The notes: generated by a model not told the origin, from the letters alone. A stretch of 64,000 bases of DNA from Erinaceus europaeus (GCF_950295315.1 NC_080168.1:2858573-2922572); one strand, 5' to 3'; shown: positions 53,160 to 63,692, counted from the first letter of the stretch. A program made the numbers and translations.

Positions 53160-53350
53160 TCTTTTAAATATTTTTTATTTCTATTACTTTAATGAGAGAG
53201 ATATAGAGAGAAAGATATGTGGGGGGTGGGGGTGGGGGTGGGTGAGCACTGCTCATCTCAGGCTGATAGTATTACCAGGGACTGAACCTGGAACCTTAGA
53301 GCCTTAGGCATGAAAGTCTTTTGCATAACCGTTATGCAGTCTCCCCTGCC
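53160..53350 (-). mobile_element. SINE-C, antisense
   Basis: TTTAATGAGAGAGATATAG, a G-rich insertion (GGGGGTGGGGGTGGG) in the body, GGACTGAACCTGGAACC and head TTATGCAGTCTCCCCTGCC. Confidence 0.9.
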
Positions 53351-53427
53351 TTCAAAGAACACAGTTTCAATTCTCAGCACATGATACACCAAGACTGCAC
53401 CATTTTCCATCTCACTCTCTCATAATG

Positions 53428-53492
53428 AATATATTTTAAATATTTTGTTTATTTATTACTGAGATAGCAGGAGAAAGAGGAGAAAGAGATAA

Positions 53493-53531
<39 letters not shown>

Positions 53532-53622
53532 CACTAGATACTAGTGCATGTACTGCCAGTGATTAAACTTAGGACCTCAGGCTTGGAAGCCCAAAACTCT
53601 ATCCACTATGCCACCTTCTAGA
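53428..53622 (-). mobile_element. SINE-D, antisense
   Basis: TTTGTTTATTTATTACTGAG tail, (GA)n body, ATGTACTGCCAGTGATTAAA and head CTATCCACTATGCCACC. Confidence 0.83.
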
Positions 53623-53737
53623 TGACAAATAAATAATTTTGAAACACACTATCATTAAATTGAAACCTCAATTGCTAAGTTCTTTTTTATCTATAAATAC
53701 ACTGGCATTTAGCTACACATATCCATACACAAACATG

Positions 53738-53763
53738 CATATATATATGTATATATATATATG

Positions 53764-53808
<45 letters not shown>
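53738..53808. repeat. (TATATG)n to (TG)n compound microsatellite
   Basis: ATATATATGT units pass into a pure TG run. Confidence 0.95.
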
Positions 53809-53809
<1 letters not shown>

Positions 53810-53863
53810 TCAGAAAGGTCATAAAGTTTTCTAATTTTTTTTCTATGTAAAAATTACATCATG

Positions 53864-53983
53864 TGACAGAGGACCTGGGTGGTGTATTGTTATGTGGAAA
53901 ACTTAGAAATGTTATGCATGTACAAACTATTGTATTTACTATCAACTGTAAAACATTAAACCCCCAATAAAGAAGTAAAAAAA
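53864..53983 (+). mobile_element. very short L1-U1 3' end, perfect 9-bp TSD
   Basis: TACATCATG at 53855-53863 and 53984-53992 brackets 120 bp: GAGGACCTGGGTGGTG, GTTATGTGGAAAACTTAG, TACAAACTATTGTATTTAC, CCCAATAAAG and an A-tail. It is an extreme 5' truncation. Confidence 0.93.
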
Positions 53984-53992
53984 TACATCATG

Positions 53993-54913
53993 ATTTTTCT
54001 GACAATCCAATATGTATATATGTATGTATGTATATGTGTTTATTTGTATGTGTGTGTGTATATAAAGATAGAGACAGAGAGAAATAGAAACCGTCAAAAA
54101 CATCACAGGAATAACTGAATAGAAAAGAAAAGTTTTTTGGGGGGGCTTGAAAACAGCTTAAGTTTTTGAACTTGTATAAGACAATATAGGCTGCAAAGCA
54201 AGCTTCAGTGAAGATGAAGTGGGTGTAGTATTTTATCTAGTCCAGCTAGGATGAGATACTCTATGCATACTTAGGAGTTTTCTGGGAAAAATCATGCACA
54301 TTAATAAGGGGTGGGGATCAGGCCTGCGCAGTAGAGAAACACACAGTAATTCTCAGCTCATGTCAGCTCATGTTCAGAATTATGGTGGGCGCAAGTCACA
54401 GGATAACTACTATCAGCTGCACCAGACGCAGTGCTGTTCAGCCCACGGCCAAACTGGGTCCTGGGAGAAATGGCGTCTTGTGGTCTTAGAATAAGATCCG
54501 ACAGGGACAACAGCTAAAGGTGGTGAAAGGCAAAAGGTGAAAAAGGGCTGAACTTCTTCCCAAGGCTTGTTTTAAGTAACCTCTCAGACAATCCTTTGTG
54601 ATTTACATCCTTTGCTATAGGTCATGACCTCAGCCATATTCTAATTACATGCATGGCCCATCATTCCTTTGGCTTACAGTCAATAGATCTCCAACAGCTT
54701 CCAAAGGCTGAGTTGAGGAAGACAAAGAGTACACACAGGGCTCATGAGTGGGGATGTTTTCTCTCATCCTTACATTCCTGACTGCTACCTGGAATGGTTG
54801 ATGAACCAAACGCTATGCATATTACAGTCATGAACCTTCTCCGGGCCTCAAGGAAGGTGGCAGGGCCTATGGCCCACTCCTCATGTCACTCATGCATACA
54901 TTCTACAAGATCT
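53993..54913. other. no recognised feature
   Basis: About 0.9 kb, with a short TATG-rich stretch at 54010-54065. No exon or retro-element was recognised. Confidence 0.45.
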
Positions 54914-55145
54914 CTTTTTTTAAATTTTATTTATTCCCTTTTTGTGGCCCTTGTTGTTTTGTATTTATTATTGTGTTTATTATTGTCGTTGTTAGATAGG
55001 ACAGGGAGAAATCGAGAGAGGAGGGGAAGACAGAGGGGGAGAGAAAAATAGACACCTGCAGACCTGCTTCACCGCCTGTGAAGCGACTCCCCTTGCAGGT
55101 GGGGAGCCAGGGCTCGAACTGGGATCCTTAAGCTGGTCGTTGCAC
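54914..55145 (-). mobile_element. SINE-A, antisense, 5'-truncated
   Basis: It ends after CCTTAAGCTGGTCGTTGCAC, so the first 30-40 bases of the head are missing. Confidence 0.92.
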
Positions 55146-55416
55146 TAAAATCTGGTGACTGGGACTCTGAGACAGAGATAGGAAGAACTCAACACGCAGC
55201 AACAGGAGGCAATAGGGCAGTCTGTCTGCAGATGCAGTTTCTCTAAGAGGAAAACTGCTGAGAGATGCTTTAATTCACGGGTCCTCTAGCCTGAATTACC
55301 TAGGGAATTTGATACGTTGTTACCCAGCCTCTGCCCAGATATAACTGGTTACACATGGGAACACCTCAAACTGATTTTATTTAATCATCACCATACATGA
55401 AAAAGAAGCAGGGATT
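55146..55416. other. no recognised feature
   Basis: Unique-looking sequence between two SINEs. Confidence 0.45.
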
Positions 55417-55434
55417 AAGAACTGAAGTTCAGGG

Positions 55435-55654
55435 GTTCGGGTGGTGGCGCACCTGGTTGAGCACACACATTACAGTGCACAAGGACCCAGGTTCCATTCC
55501 CTGATCTCCACCTGCAGGGGGAAACCTTCATGAGTGGTGAAGCAGTCCTGCAGGTGTCTCTCTGTCTCCCTCCCTGTCTGTCACCCCCTTCCTTCTCAAT
55601 TTCTGGCTGTGTCTATCCAATAGATAAATAAAGATTTAAAAAGTAGTTTAAAAA
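55435..55654 (+). mobile_element. SINE-B with 18-bp TSD, at the 5' edge of another SINE
   Basis: AAGAACTGAAGTTCAGGG (55417-55434) and AAGAATTGAAGTTCAGGG (55655-55672) differ once. Complete copy with the head CGGGTGGTGGCGCACCTGG. Confidence 0.96.
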
Positions 55655-55672
55655 AAGAATTGAAGTTCAGGG

Positions 55673-55791
55673 TCAGTGGAATAGCTCACTTGGATAGTGA
55701 GCTAGTTTGCCACTTGTGTGACCCAAGTTCAAGACGGGTCCCTCACTTGATTGAAGGGAGTGTAGCCTCTCTCTCTCTCTCTCTCTCTCTC
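55673..55791 (+). mobile_element. tRNA-like SINE (other class), split by an inverted L1
   Basis: TCAGTGGAATAGCTCACTTG head, CCCAAGTTCAAGACG B-box region and (CT)n at 55768-55791. The CT body and tail continue at about 56521-56610. Confidence 0.8.
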
Positions 55792-56519
55792 TTTATTTAT
55801 TTAAGAAAGGAGACATTAACAAAACCGTAGGATAGAAGGGGCACAACTCCACACCATTCCCACCACTGGATCTCCACATCCCACCCCCTCCCCTGATAGC
55901 TTTCCCATTCTCTAACCCTCTGGGAGTATGGACCTAAGGTCATTGTGGGGTGAAGATGGTGGAAGGTCTGGCTTCTGTAATTGCTTCCCCGCTGAACATG
56001 GGTGTTGACTGGTCGGTCCATACTCCCAGCCTGTCTCTCTCTTTCCCTAGTAGGGTGGGTCTCTGGGGAAGCGGGGCTCCAGGACACATTGGTGGAGTTG
56101 TCCAAAGAAACTATCACACAAACAAAGAGACCCCTCACAGAATGGGAGATGATCTTCACATGCCATACATCAGACAAGAGACTAATAACCAAAATATACA
56201 AAGAGCTCAGCAAGCTTAGCACCAAAAAAGCAAATGACCCCATCCAAAAATGGACAGAGGATATGAACAAGACATTCACTTCAGAGGAGATCCAAAAGGC
56301 TAACAAACATATGAAAAACTGCTCCAGGTCACTGGTAGTCAGAGAAATGCAAATAAAGACAACACTGAGATACTACCCCACTCCTGTGAGAATGGCATAC
56401 ATCAAAAAGGACAGCAGCAACAAATGCTGGAGAGGCTGTGGGGACAGAGGAACCCTTCTGCACTGCTGGTGGGAATGTAAATTGGTACAGCCTTTCTGGA
56501 GAGCAGTCTGGAGAACTCT
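55792..56519. mobile_element. L1 insertion with 5' inversion (twin priming)
   Basis: Two abutting L1 segments lie inside one SINE. The left, 55792-56103, is U2 3'UTR in antisense with its T-rich tail outermost. The right, 56104-56519, is ORF2 in sense, open for about 139 residues: [45 protein letters not shown], and an intact C-x3-C-x7-H-x4-C zinc knuckle ending in HCWWEC. The two halves point away from the junction, as expected when twin priming inverts the 5' part of a minus-strand insertion. The CT-rich target makes an exact TSD unreadable. Confidence 0.85.
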
Positions 56520-56528
56520 TTCTCACTT

Positions 56529-56562
<34 letters not shown>

Positions 56563-56627
56563 TGTATGTGTGTGTGTCCCTGCCTTTTCTGTCTCTATCT
56601 AAAAAAATAACCCAAATTAAATCTTTT

Positions 56628-56764
56628 AAAAATGTTTATTTATTTATTTTATTTTTGATAGAGGTACAGAGAGAGACACAAACCCAGAGAGAAACACCAG
56701 AGCACTGCTCAGCTCTGGCTTATGGTGGTATGGGGGATTGAACCTGGGACTTAGAAGTCTCAGG
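56628..56764 (-). mobile_element. SINE-C, antisense, 5'-truncated, 17-bp TSD
   Basis: CCCAAATTAAATCTTTT (56611-56627) and CCCAAATTAAGTCTTTT (56765-56781) differ once. The head is missing beyond AGTCTCAGG. Confidence 0.95.
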
Positions 56765-56869
56765 CCCAAATTAAGTCTTTTTAATAGTCTCAGAATAAAA
56801 GTCTGGGACCCCTAATACCTAAAGGCCCCTGACCATTGCACTCCTCTTTTCTTTTTTTCCTATCGTATG

Positions 56870-57130
56870 ATTGATGAGTAAGGGTTAATGGTTTATAGTA
56901 CAGTTGACAAATGGCTACAATTTCTCATTTCCTTGTGATAGGTACTTGGAAAACACTCTCTCCCCAGCCCAGACCTCTTTCTACCATCATCCACCAGGAC
57001 TATAATGTTCTCACAAGCCCCTGCCCCTCCTCCCTCCCTCCCCCAGAGTCCTTTGCTTTGCTTCAGTACACCACGCCCTGTCCAAGTTCTGCTTTGTGTT
57101 TTCCCTACATATAATCATTTCTTATCATAT
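56870..57130 (-). mobile_element. L1 3'UTR, antisense
   Basis: GGTTAATGGTTTATAGTACAG, CCCCCAGAGTCCTTTGCTTTG and CCAAGTTCTGCTTTGTGTTT are the same older UTR type as at 35.3 kb. Confidence 0.75.
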
Positions 57131-57375
57131 TTCTTTCTTTTTTAGATTATTTATATTTTTAAGTGAGATCTAAAGTGTAAGCACTAGAAAATTGTTGTAT
57201 GTATTTGACCACATCTGGATGTGCCACTTGTGGGGGCAGGGGGAGGAACTGTGAAGTCCAAGAGATGAACACCATGTGTTAGATACTTGAATGGTCTGGA
57301 TTCTCCATTCAGACTATAAGCTGAGACCACGGAACAGAGCAGTCCTGCTGGGAACGAGGAAAAGAAATTCAGAGT
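57131..57375. other. no recognised feature
   Basis: Unique-looking sequence before the polypyrimidine tract. Confidence 0.45.
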
Positions 57376-57777
57376 TTCTTTGGGTGTTTTTTCATTCTTC
57401 CCTTCCCCCTCCCCCTCTTCTTCTTCTTGTTCTTCTTGTTCTTGTTCTCTTTCTCCTTCTCCTTCTCCTTCTCCTCCTCCTCCTCCTTCTCCTCCTTCTC
57501 CTTCTCTTCTCCTTCTCCTTCTCCTTCTCCTTCTCCTTCTCCTTCTCCTTCTCCTTCTTCTCCTTCTCCTCCTTCTCCTTCTCCTTCTCCTCCTCCTCCT
57601 CCTCCTCCTTCTCTTCTCCTTCCCCTTCCCCTTCCCCTTCCCCTTCTCCTTCTCCTCCTTCTCCTCCTTCTCCTTCTCCTTCTCCTTCTCCTTCTCCTCT
57701 TCCTCCTCCTCCTCCTCCTTCTCCTCCTCCTCCTCTTCCTCCTCCGTCTCTGCCTCCTCTTCCTCCTTCTTCTTTCC
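57376..57777. repeat. polypyrimidine (CTTCTC/CCT)n tract
   Basis: About 400 bp of pyrimidine on the plus strand with very few purines. Five long frames across it are artefacts of the repeat. Confidence 0.97.
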
Positions 57778-59027
57778 ATAGGTAAGGTGAATAGAGCAGC
57801 CTGGCTAAGACAATACTGTCTGGTAAGTTAGATTGAATTGTAAATTTGCTACAGTAAATAACAAAGAAATGGACTCAAGTCATTCTTGGAAAAGCCAAAA
57901 CCAGAATAAATGTTCAGTTTGATCCAGAGTTGAGACACCAGTAGAAGGAGCTATTGTTGAATGGCTTGGGCATATAAATAGAGGCTTTTTGGGGACAGAA
58001 TTTGTCAGGACTGGCAGCGGGTTACAAAGGCATTTACAATTCATTACTGCATTGTAGGTATTCATATACCATCTATTTTTTATCACATCTTGAAGACAAG
58101 ATTTTTTTAAATGGCATTTAGCTTTCAGAAAATTATAAATTACAGTGAGCTCATTGTTCTTTCTCTGATTTCAGTGTGTTAATTTAGAGAAAAGTTACAG
58201 GAAAATACTTTTGCTTAAGCTGTGAGTCTGACCCTCCTGCAATCCTTCACATAAAATAACTTGTCATTAGTGACTTTTAACTTGCTCTGTGCTCATTGCT
58301 GATTAGCTAAATATTTTCTTAACCCACAAATAATACCCAGAGTAAAAAAGGATGCTTGTCATGTTTAAAATTACAATCCAATTGTAAAAACTCAGGCACT
58401 GACTCTCCAGAATGATTTGAGGTTTCTGTGAAATATTCACATCAACTGGAGACGACAAGGGGTTTGCTAGCAGTTGGGTGTTAAGTACAGAAAATGGAAC
58501 TATTTAAATTTCATTCACACAAGATTGAAATAAAATGTTGACCTATTGTCTTGCTGGGTGCCTCCTGAGGAATTCTTAAGGTGAAGAATGACTAATGGTC
58601 ATCGTAACTTAATAATAAATAAGGAAGAACTTGTTTAAAAGCATAATACATTTCAGCTCAGTGCTTCTCTGACAGTCTGTACGATAAGTGTGTCTCTTCT
58701 TTTTCCATTGCTTAACAGTGAACAAGGGAGTAACAGTTGACATGGGAGAGATATAAGGGTAGATTGATCTTGTCAACAGAATCATTTCAACATCTTGGGA
58801 CAACCTTCTTCTTAGTAGCTATGGCATAATTAGCTGAGTGTCATTATATGTAACTCAAGACTTTGCTCATAGAAGGACTACAATCATAATCATATTAAAG
58901 AGAGAATTCATAAAAATAGGTTGACAGCATTCTATAATTCTATATATTAGAGACTGAGCCCGAGGCAGGATAGTCTGGTCAAATGATTACTTCTGTGGCC
59001 ATCTTGGCTTAAGACCGTTACTGTTCG
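57778..59027. other. repeat-free island, about 1.25 kb
   Basis: AT-rich, and no SINE, L1 or microsatellite was recognised. It could contain conserved non-coding sequence. Minus-strand frames at 57880-58086 and 58609-58803 have no domain. Confidence 0.45.
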
Positions 59028-59240
59028 GGCATGGGTAGTGGCATACCTGGTTAAGCATACACATTACAGTGCACAAGTATCCGGGTTGAAGCCCCTGGCC
59101 CCCACCTGCAGGGGTAAAGCTTTGCAAGCAGTGAAGCAGGGCTGTAGGTGTCTCTTTGTCTCTCTCCCCCTCTGTCATCCTTGTCCCTTTCAATGTCTCT
59201 CTGTCTCTATCCAATAAATAAAGATAATAAAAATAAAGAA
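59028..59240 (+). mobile_element. SINE-B, sense
   Basis: GGTAGTGGCATACCTGGTTA head to AATAAATAAAGATAATAAAAA tail, complete. Confidence 0.93.
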
Positions 59241-59329
59241 AGTGTTGCAATTCACAAAATAAGTATGTAAATGAAACAAAGCAAAATGATTAGAATTCAG
59301 GAGGGGGTGTACAAACATTCTCCTTTTTA

Positions 59330-59745
59330 TATTAGTGGTTTAGTAATAATGAACAAGATTATAAAATAGTAAGGAATTCAATTCCACACAGTACCCACTG
59401 CTGGATTTCTGTGTCCCATCCACTCCATCTGAAGCTTTGCTATCTTTATTTTATTTTATTTTGGCATTACTTTTACTCATTGATTGGGTAAAGACAGTGA
59501 GAAGCAGGGATGGGAGGGGGTGATAGAAAGGGAGAGAGACAGAGAGACACCTCTGCAGCCCTGTTTCACCACTTGTGTAACTTTCCCCCTGCAGGTGGAG
59601 ACCAGGAGCTTGAACCAAGATCCTTGCACACCATAGTAGGTGTGCTCAACCAGGTGCGCCACCAGCAGGTGCCAAGCCTCCCTGTTCTTTATCCCTCTGG
59701 GACCATGGACCACAATTCAAAGATTCTTCTTTAAACCACCAAAGA
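59330..59745 (-). mobile_element. L1-U2 3'UTR, antisense, split by a SINE-B
   Basis: Left part: ATTCCACACAGTACCCAC to CATCTGAAGCTTTGC. Right part: TTTATCCCTCTGGGACCATG. This is one of the more decayed copies. Confidence 0.75.
59448..59680 (-). mobile_element. SINE-B inside L1-U2
   Basis: TTTATTTTATTTTGGCATTAC tail side, AACTTTCCCCCTGCAGGTG core and head GCCACCAGCAGG. The flanks share CTTTAT. Confidence 0.88.
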
Positions 59746-60258
59746 TCCAAGGACTAAATGTTGGTGTCAGGAGAGCCCTTCACAGTTGAAAAGGAACTGT
59801 TGGTGATATTAGTGCCGGTTGAGTCTGTCATTCATTTTTTTTTTTTTTCCCCTCAGAATACGAGTCTGTCATTCTGAAACACAGAGCATGAGCTACATAC
59901 AGTTACTGCCATTGGCAGAGACAGGTGAGCAAGTCTGTATGCCTCTCACGTGGAACAAAAGGAAAAAAGGCAAAATACAGACTCTTGGAGGGGGGAAATC
60001 AAATAAGAATAGTTTGCTTATAAGGAACACTTACAATGGACTATATTTTATGAACTATTATGCATCTATAAGGAAATTGTTGAATTCCTATTGATTAATG
60101 GTTTAAATGAAAAGTGGGTTAGATAGAGTTAGAGACTTGTACACAGACAGACTCTGAAACCTTCCAAGCTCCTTGGACTGGCAACTCAAACAGAATGACT
60201 TCTGTCTACCTGTTTGCTTTTCTGGGTCCTTTGATCCTGGAGAGTGTGAGATGAACTC
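59746..60258. other. no recognised feature
   Basis: Unique-looking, with a short poly-T at 59835-59850. Confidence 0.45.
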
Positions 60259-60270
60259 AAAGAAAGTATA

Positions 60271-60404
60271 GACTCTGGGTGTATAATGGTTATATAAAGA
60301 GACGCTCATACCTGAGGCTCCAAAGTCCCATGTTCAAGCCCCCATAACACCATAAGTTAGAGCTGAGCAGTGCTCTGGTAAAAGTAAATAAATAAAATAA
60401 TAAA
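60271..60404 (+). mobile_element. SINE-C, sense, 12-bp TSD
   Basis: AAAGAAAGTATA at 60259-60270 and 60405-60416 is perfect. The first few head bases are missing (it starts near AATGGTTATATAAAG). Confidence 0.93.
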
Positions 60405-60416
60405 AAAGAAAGTATA

Positions 60417-61124
60417 TTCTCTTACACTTTTTTAAAATACCCCAAATCAATAAAGTCAATATACTATCATGAAAGGGACCAGAGAATCCTGCTGAACTGC
60501 TCTTAGTTAATAATAAAGACTGATTCATAAGCTTTTAGGTGTCAGGTCTGTGAACATTTTAAATTTAAATTTCAGAATATCTGATAGTGAGTCAGAAAGA
60601 GTAGTTCCTATTAGCGGGCATGAAAGCAAACTGAAAACTAGCTAAGAGAGGTGATGGTGACAGCAATAACTAACACTCTTAAGAGGCAAGAGAAGCTAAC
60701 TATGCTATCAGGTTAGTGAACTGCTGAACATGGAAACTGAGGAACACACTCTCCAGAAAAACAGGCCCTAAGGACATTCTGTAATAGCTAAGCCAATTTG
60801 CAAAATTGCTACTTGTCTGTAGGGGGCTCCCTATAATTAAGGCCCCGGAAGCAGAGCTGTGGACTTTGGCCTGGGGAATGCTCCAAACACTAGGCTTCTT
60901 TTTTTTTCCCCGCTCTTACAAATGGCTTGAAAACTGGCTAAAGGTAATCTCATGTGAATCGGTGTCTGGAGAGGGAGATCTCTTTGCAATATTATTTCAC
61001 CATGATCGTTGCATGCCTACACTTATCATTATTCCCATTATTCCATCCCATGCTCCAAGAGGAAGGGACAGGCCCCTACATTTCCAAACCTACAGAGAGA
61101 AAGAAAAAAAAAAAATCACTCTCC
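60417..61124. other. no recognised feature
   Basis: Unique-looking. The 111-residue plus-strand frame at 60806-61141 runs into a SINE and has no domain. Confidence 0.45.
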
Positions 61125-61127
61125 CAG

Positions 61128-61430
61128 GGGCCGGGCGGTAGTGCAGCGAGTTAAGCGCACATGGTGCTAAGCTCAAGGACCGGCCTAAGGATCCCGGTTC
61201 GAGCCCCCGGCTCCTCACCTGCAGGGGAGTCGCTTCACAGGTGGTGAAGCAGGTCTGCAGCTGTCTGTCTTTCTCTCCCTCTCTCTGTCTTCCTCTCCTC
61301 TCTCCATTTCTCTCTGTCCTATCCAACAACAATGACAGCGATAACAACAACAACAACAATAAACAACAAGGGCAATAAAATGGGGAAAATGGCCTCCAGG
61401 AACAGGCACCATATAACCCTGGAGGCAAAA
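61128..61430 (+). mobile_element. SINE-A long form, sense
   Basis: GGGCCGGGCGGTAGTGCAG head, GGTTCGAGCCC B-box, and an extension shortened internally (CCAGGAACAGGCACC, ATAACCCTGGAGGC). Confidence 0.95.
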
Positions 61431-61884
61431 AAACATTACCCTCTCATCTTCATCTCTAAAATCCATCTTCTCTCTCCTTGCTCTGGGTTTGCCTATTGGT
61501 TCTGCCATAACCTGTATTTTCCTCATCAGAATTCATTTGGGCTATTTCTCCAGGAACCCATCACAGTGAAAAAAAATGAATACAGGACATTTTATTGTTT
61601 AGATCAACAGTAACATTAAAACATTGTGCAATTGGTTCTTGAGACTTGTGGATAGCAGATTTGCAAAGTTCCCTACTTGCTAACCTGTACTTGTAACTCA
61701 CAAATCCATCATTTCAGGGACCTGTGGATGGCCATTTGTGGACATGAGCAAGCAGAGAATTGCAAAAACTTCAGTGCCCACATGTGCCCACTCCAACAGT
61801 GAACAAAGAAATGAAACACTGCCACCTGGTTTCAGCTTTAAGTGATAAGCTGGGCCCTACTGGGACAGATTGAATGCTACACTT
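61431..61884. other. no recognised feature
   Basis: Unique-looking sequence before the third polypyrimidine tract. Confidence 0.5.
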
Positions 61885-62207
61885 TAATTCCCCTTCTTCT
61901 TCTCTCCTCCTTCTCCTTCTCCTTCTCCTTCTCCTTCTCCTTCTCCTTCTCCTTCTCCTCCTCCTCCTCCTCCTTCTCTTTCTCCTCCTCCTCCTCCTTC
62001 TCTTTCTCCTCCTCCTCCTCCTTCTTCTTCGCCTCCTTCTCCTTCTCCTTCCCCTTCCCCTTCTTCCACTTCTTCCTCTTCTTCTTCCTCTTCTTCTTCC
62101 TCTTCTTCTTCCTCTTCTTCTTCTCCTTCTTCTTCTCCTCCTCCTCTTCCTCCTCTTCCTCCTCCTCCTCCTCCTCCTCCTCCTCCTCCTCCTCCTTCTT
62201 CTTCTGT
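61885..62207. repeat. polypyrimidine (CTTCTC/CTCTTC)n tract
   Basis: About 320 bp of pyrimidine on the plus strand. It is the third such tract with the same strand bias. Confidence 0.97.
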
Positions 62208-62397
62208 GCTTTTGCTGATGATTTTAGCTATTTAAACTATACCCAGGGATAATGTTGGAATCCTTCATTTTTCCTGAGCACCAGTCTGTGATGTATCTTT
62301 ACGGGGCCAGCTTTGTTTAGGCATGAGTTATAGTACTTTTATCCACTGGCTCAAGGCTGACAAAGCAACAAGCTAAGTTATATGAGATATATTTCTA

Positions 62398-62587
62398 TGC
62401 ATTGGATTGACCTTCTCGTGGTGCATCCCGTGAGTCCCCATTCATTGAGGAAACTGACGATCCTTCCTAGCCGACTGAATCCACATGGATCCCAGTCACT
62501 TTCAAAGCCAGCAACAAGCAGCTCCTGACAGCTTTCAACCTGACCTGTTGACTGGCTACGGAAGAAGGGCAAACGCTAGAAGAAGAA
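62398..62587 (+). mobile_element. short non-autonomous Vingi derivative, copy 2
   Basis: It matches copy 1 (15.5 kb) closely over the first 120 bp. The middle differs (GCAGCTCCTGACAGCTTTC), and it ends with the Vingi C-terminal coding stretch GTTGACTGGCTACGG, GGGCAAACGCTAG and AAGAAGAA. A short TCTA match on both flanks is only a weak TSD. Confidence 0.88.
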
Positions 62588-62723
62588 TCTATAGAAACAC
62601 ACTAAAAACATGGTTATGCACTTGATGCTTGATGAAAATGTTGCTACAGGCTTTCACATGTCCCTAACCTCTCTCTCTCTCTCTCTTAGGTGCAACGCCT
62701 CAGTGCTGCTTGATACAATTTGA

Positions 62724-62728
62724 AATAT

Positions 62729-62776
<48 letters not shown>
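62724..62776. repeat. (ATATAC)n microsatellite
   Basis: About eight TATACA units. Confidence 0.95.
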
Positions 62777-62794
62777 GTGTGTATTTAACAATTT

Positions 62795-62950
62795 TCTTTA
62801 CAATATTATAAGATTTTAAGAGAATAAATTCACACGTGTGTATGTCCCCTGTGATGCCTGTCACCAGAGTCCCCATATACCATCACACCAGATAAAATCC
62901 TCTACACACATGCCCCTGCATTTGTAAGAATTCAGTCTCTTAGAAACCTG
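62795..62950 (-). mobile_element. old L1 3'UTR-like fragment, antisense
   Basis: TTTACAATATTATAAGATTT and CCTGTCACCAGAGTCCCC resemble the L1 ends at 37.7 and 52.3 kb. Confidence 0.5.
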
Positions 62951-62981
62951 CATCTGCCTGTTTCTTAACAAACTCTCTCTT

Positions 62982-63100
62982 GGATAGGGAAGATAGCATA
63001 AGGGTTATGCAAACAGTCTTTCATGCCTGAGGCTCCAAGTTCCATCAACCACAGCACCATGAAGCAGATTTGACTGGTGCTCTGGGAATAAAAAAAAAAA
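62982..63100 (+). mobile_element. SINE-C, sense
   Basis: GGGAAGATAGCATAAGGGTT head, CCAAGTTCCATCAACC B-box region and GACTGGTGCTCTGGGAATAA. The A-tail passes into a (TAGA)n array. Confidence 0.88.

Positions 63101-63148
<48 letters not shown>
63100..63148. repeat. (TAGA)n at a SINE-C tail
   Basis: About 12 TAGA units follow the A-tail. Confidence 0.96.
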
Positions 63149-63439
63149 TTACAACCCCTCTCCAGAGAGGTGAACTATTTTTAACTTGCACTTCCATTGT
63201 TTACTTGGAATGATTCCTTTATGAGTTCACTGCATATGGCCGGCAGAAAGAGCCCTCCTCCTTCCCACTTGTCTGTTCATACCTTGACTCCCAGAACCTG
63301 TGAACAGGCTTCTTTACCAGGAGAAGGGGAGTCTGCATCTGTGGTTAAGGTAAGAATTTTGAGTTAGCTGATTCTGGATTATCTGTGTGGAGTTCATAAG
63401 TTATTTGAGTCAAGTCTGGGAGGGGCTAACTGAGGCTGA
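63149..63439. other. no recognised feature
   Basis: It may hold the 5' part of the MLT1-type LTR that follows, but I cannot match it. Confidence 0.4.
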
Positions 63440-63692
63440 GCTCAGAGTGATCTGGTTGCTAGAGGGGGCCATGAAGAAATACAGGCATCTTCTAAATGCT
63501 GTAAAAAAAAATCAAAGAAAATATCTTCTAGAGTCTCTCAAAGAAGCACAGCTCCGCTCACACCTTAGTTTTAGCCCTCTAAGTTCCATTTTAGACTTTT
63601 GACTTCTAGACTATAGAATAATAAACTCATATTATTGCAAAATACCAGGGTTCTAGTAATTTGTCACAGCAGAAATACGATACTAATATACC
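63440..63692 (+). mobile_element. MLT1-type (ERVL-MaLR) LTR, 3' part
   Basis: In order: AGAGGGGGCCATGAAGAAAT, CACACCTTAGTTTTAGCCC, CCATTTTAGACTTTTGACTTC, AATAATAAACTCATATTATTG and TAATTTGTCACAGCAG. This is the characteristic MLT1 3' layout. It is old, diverged and non-coding. Confidence 0.8.
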
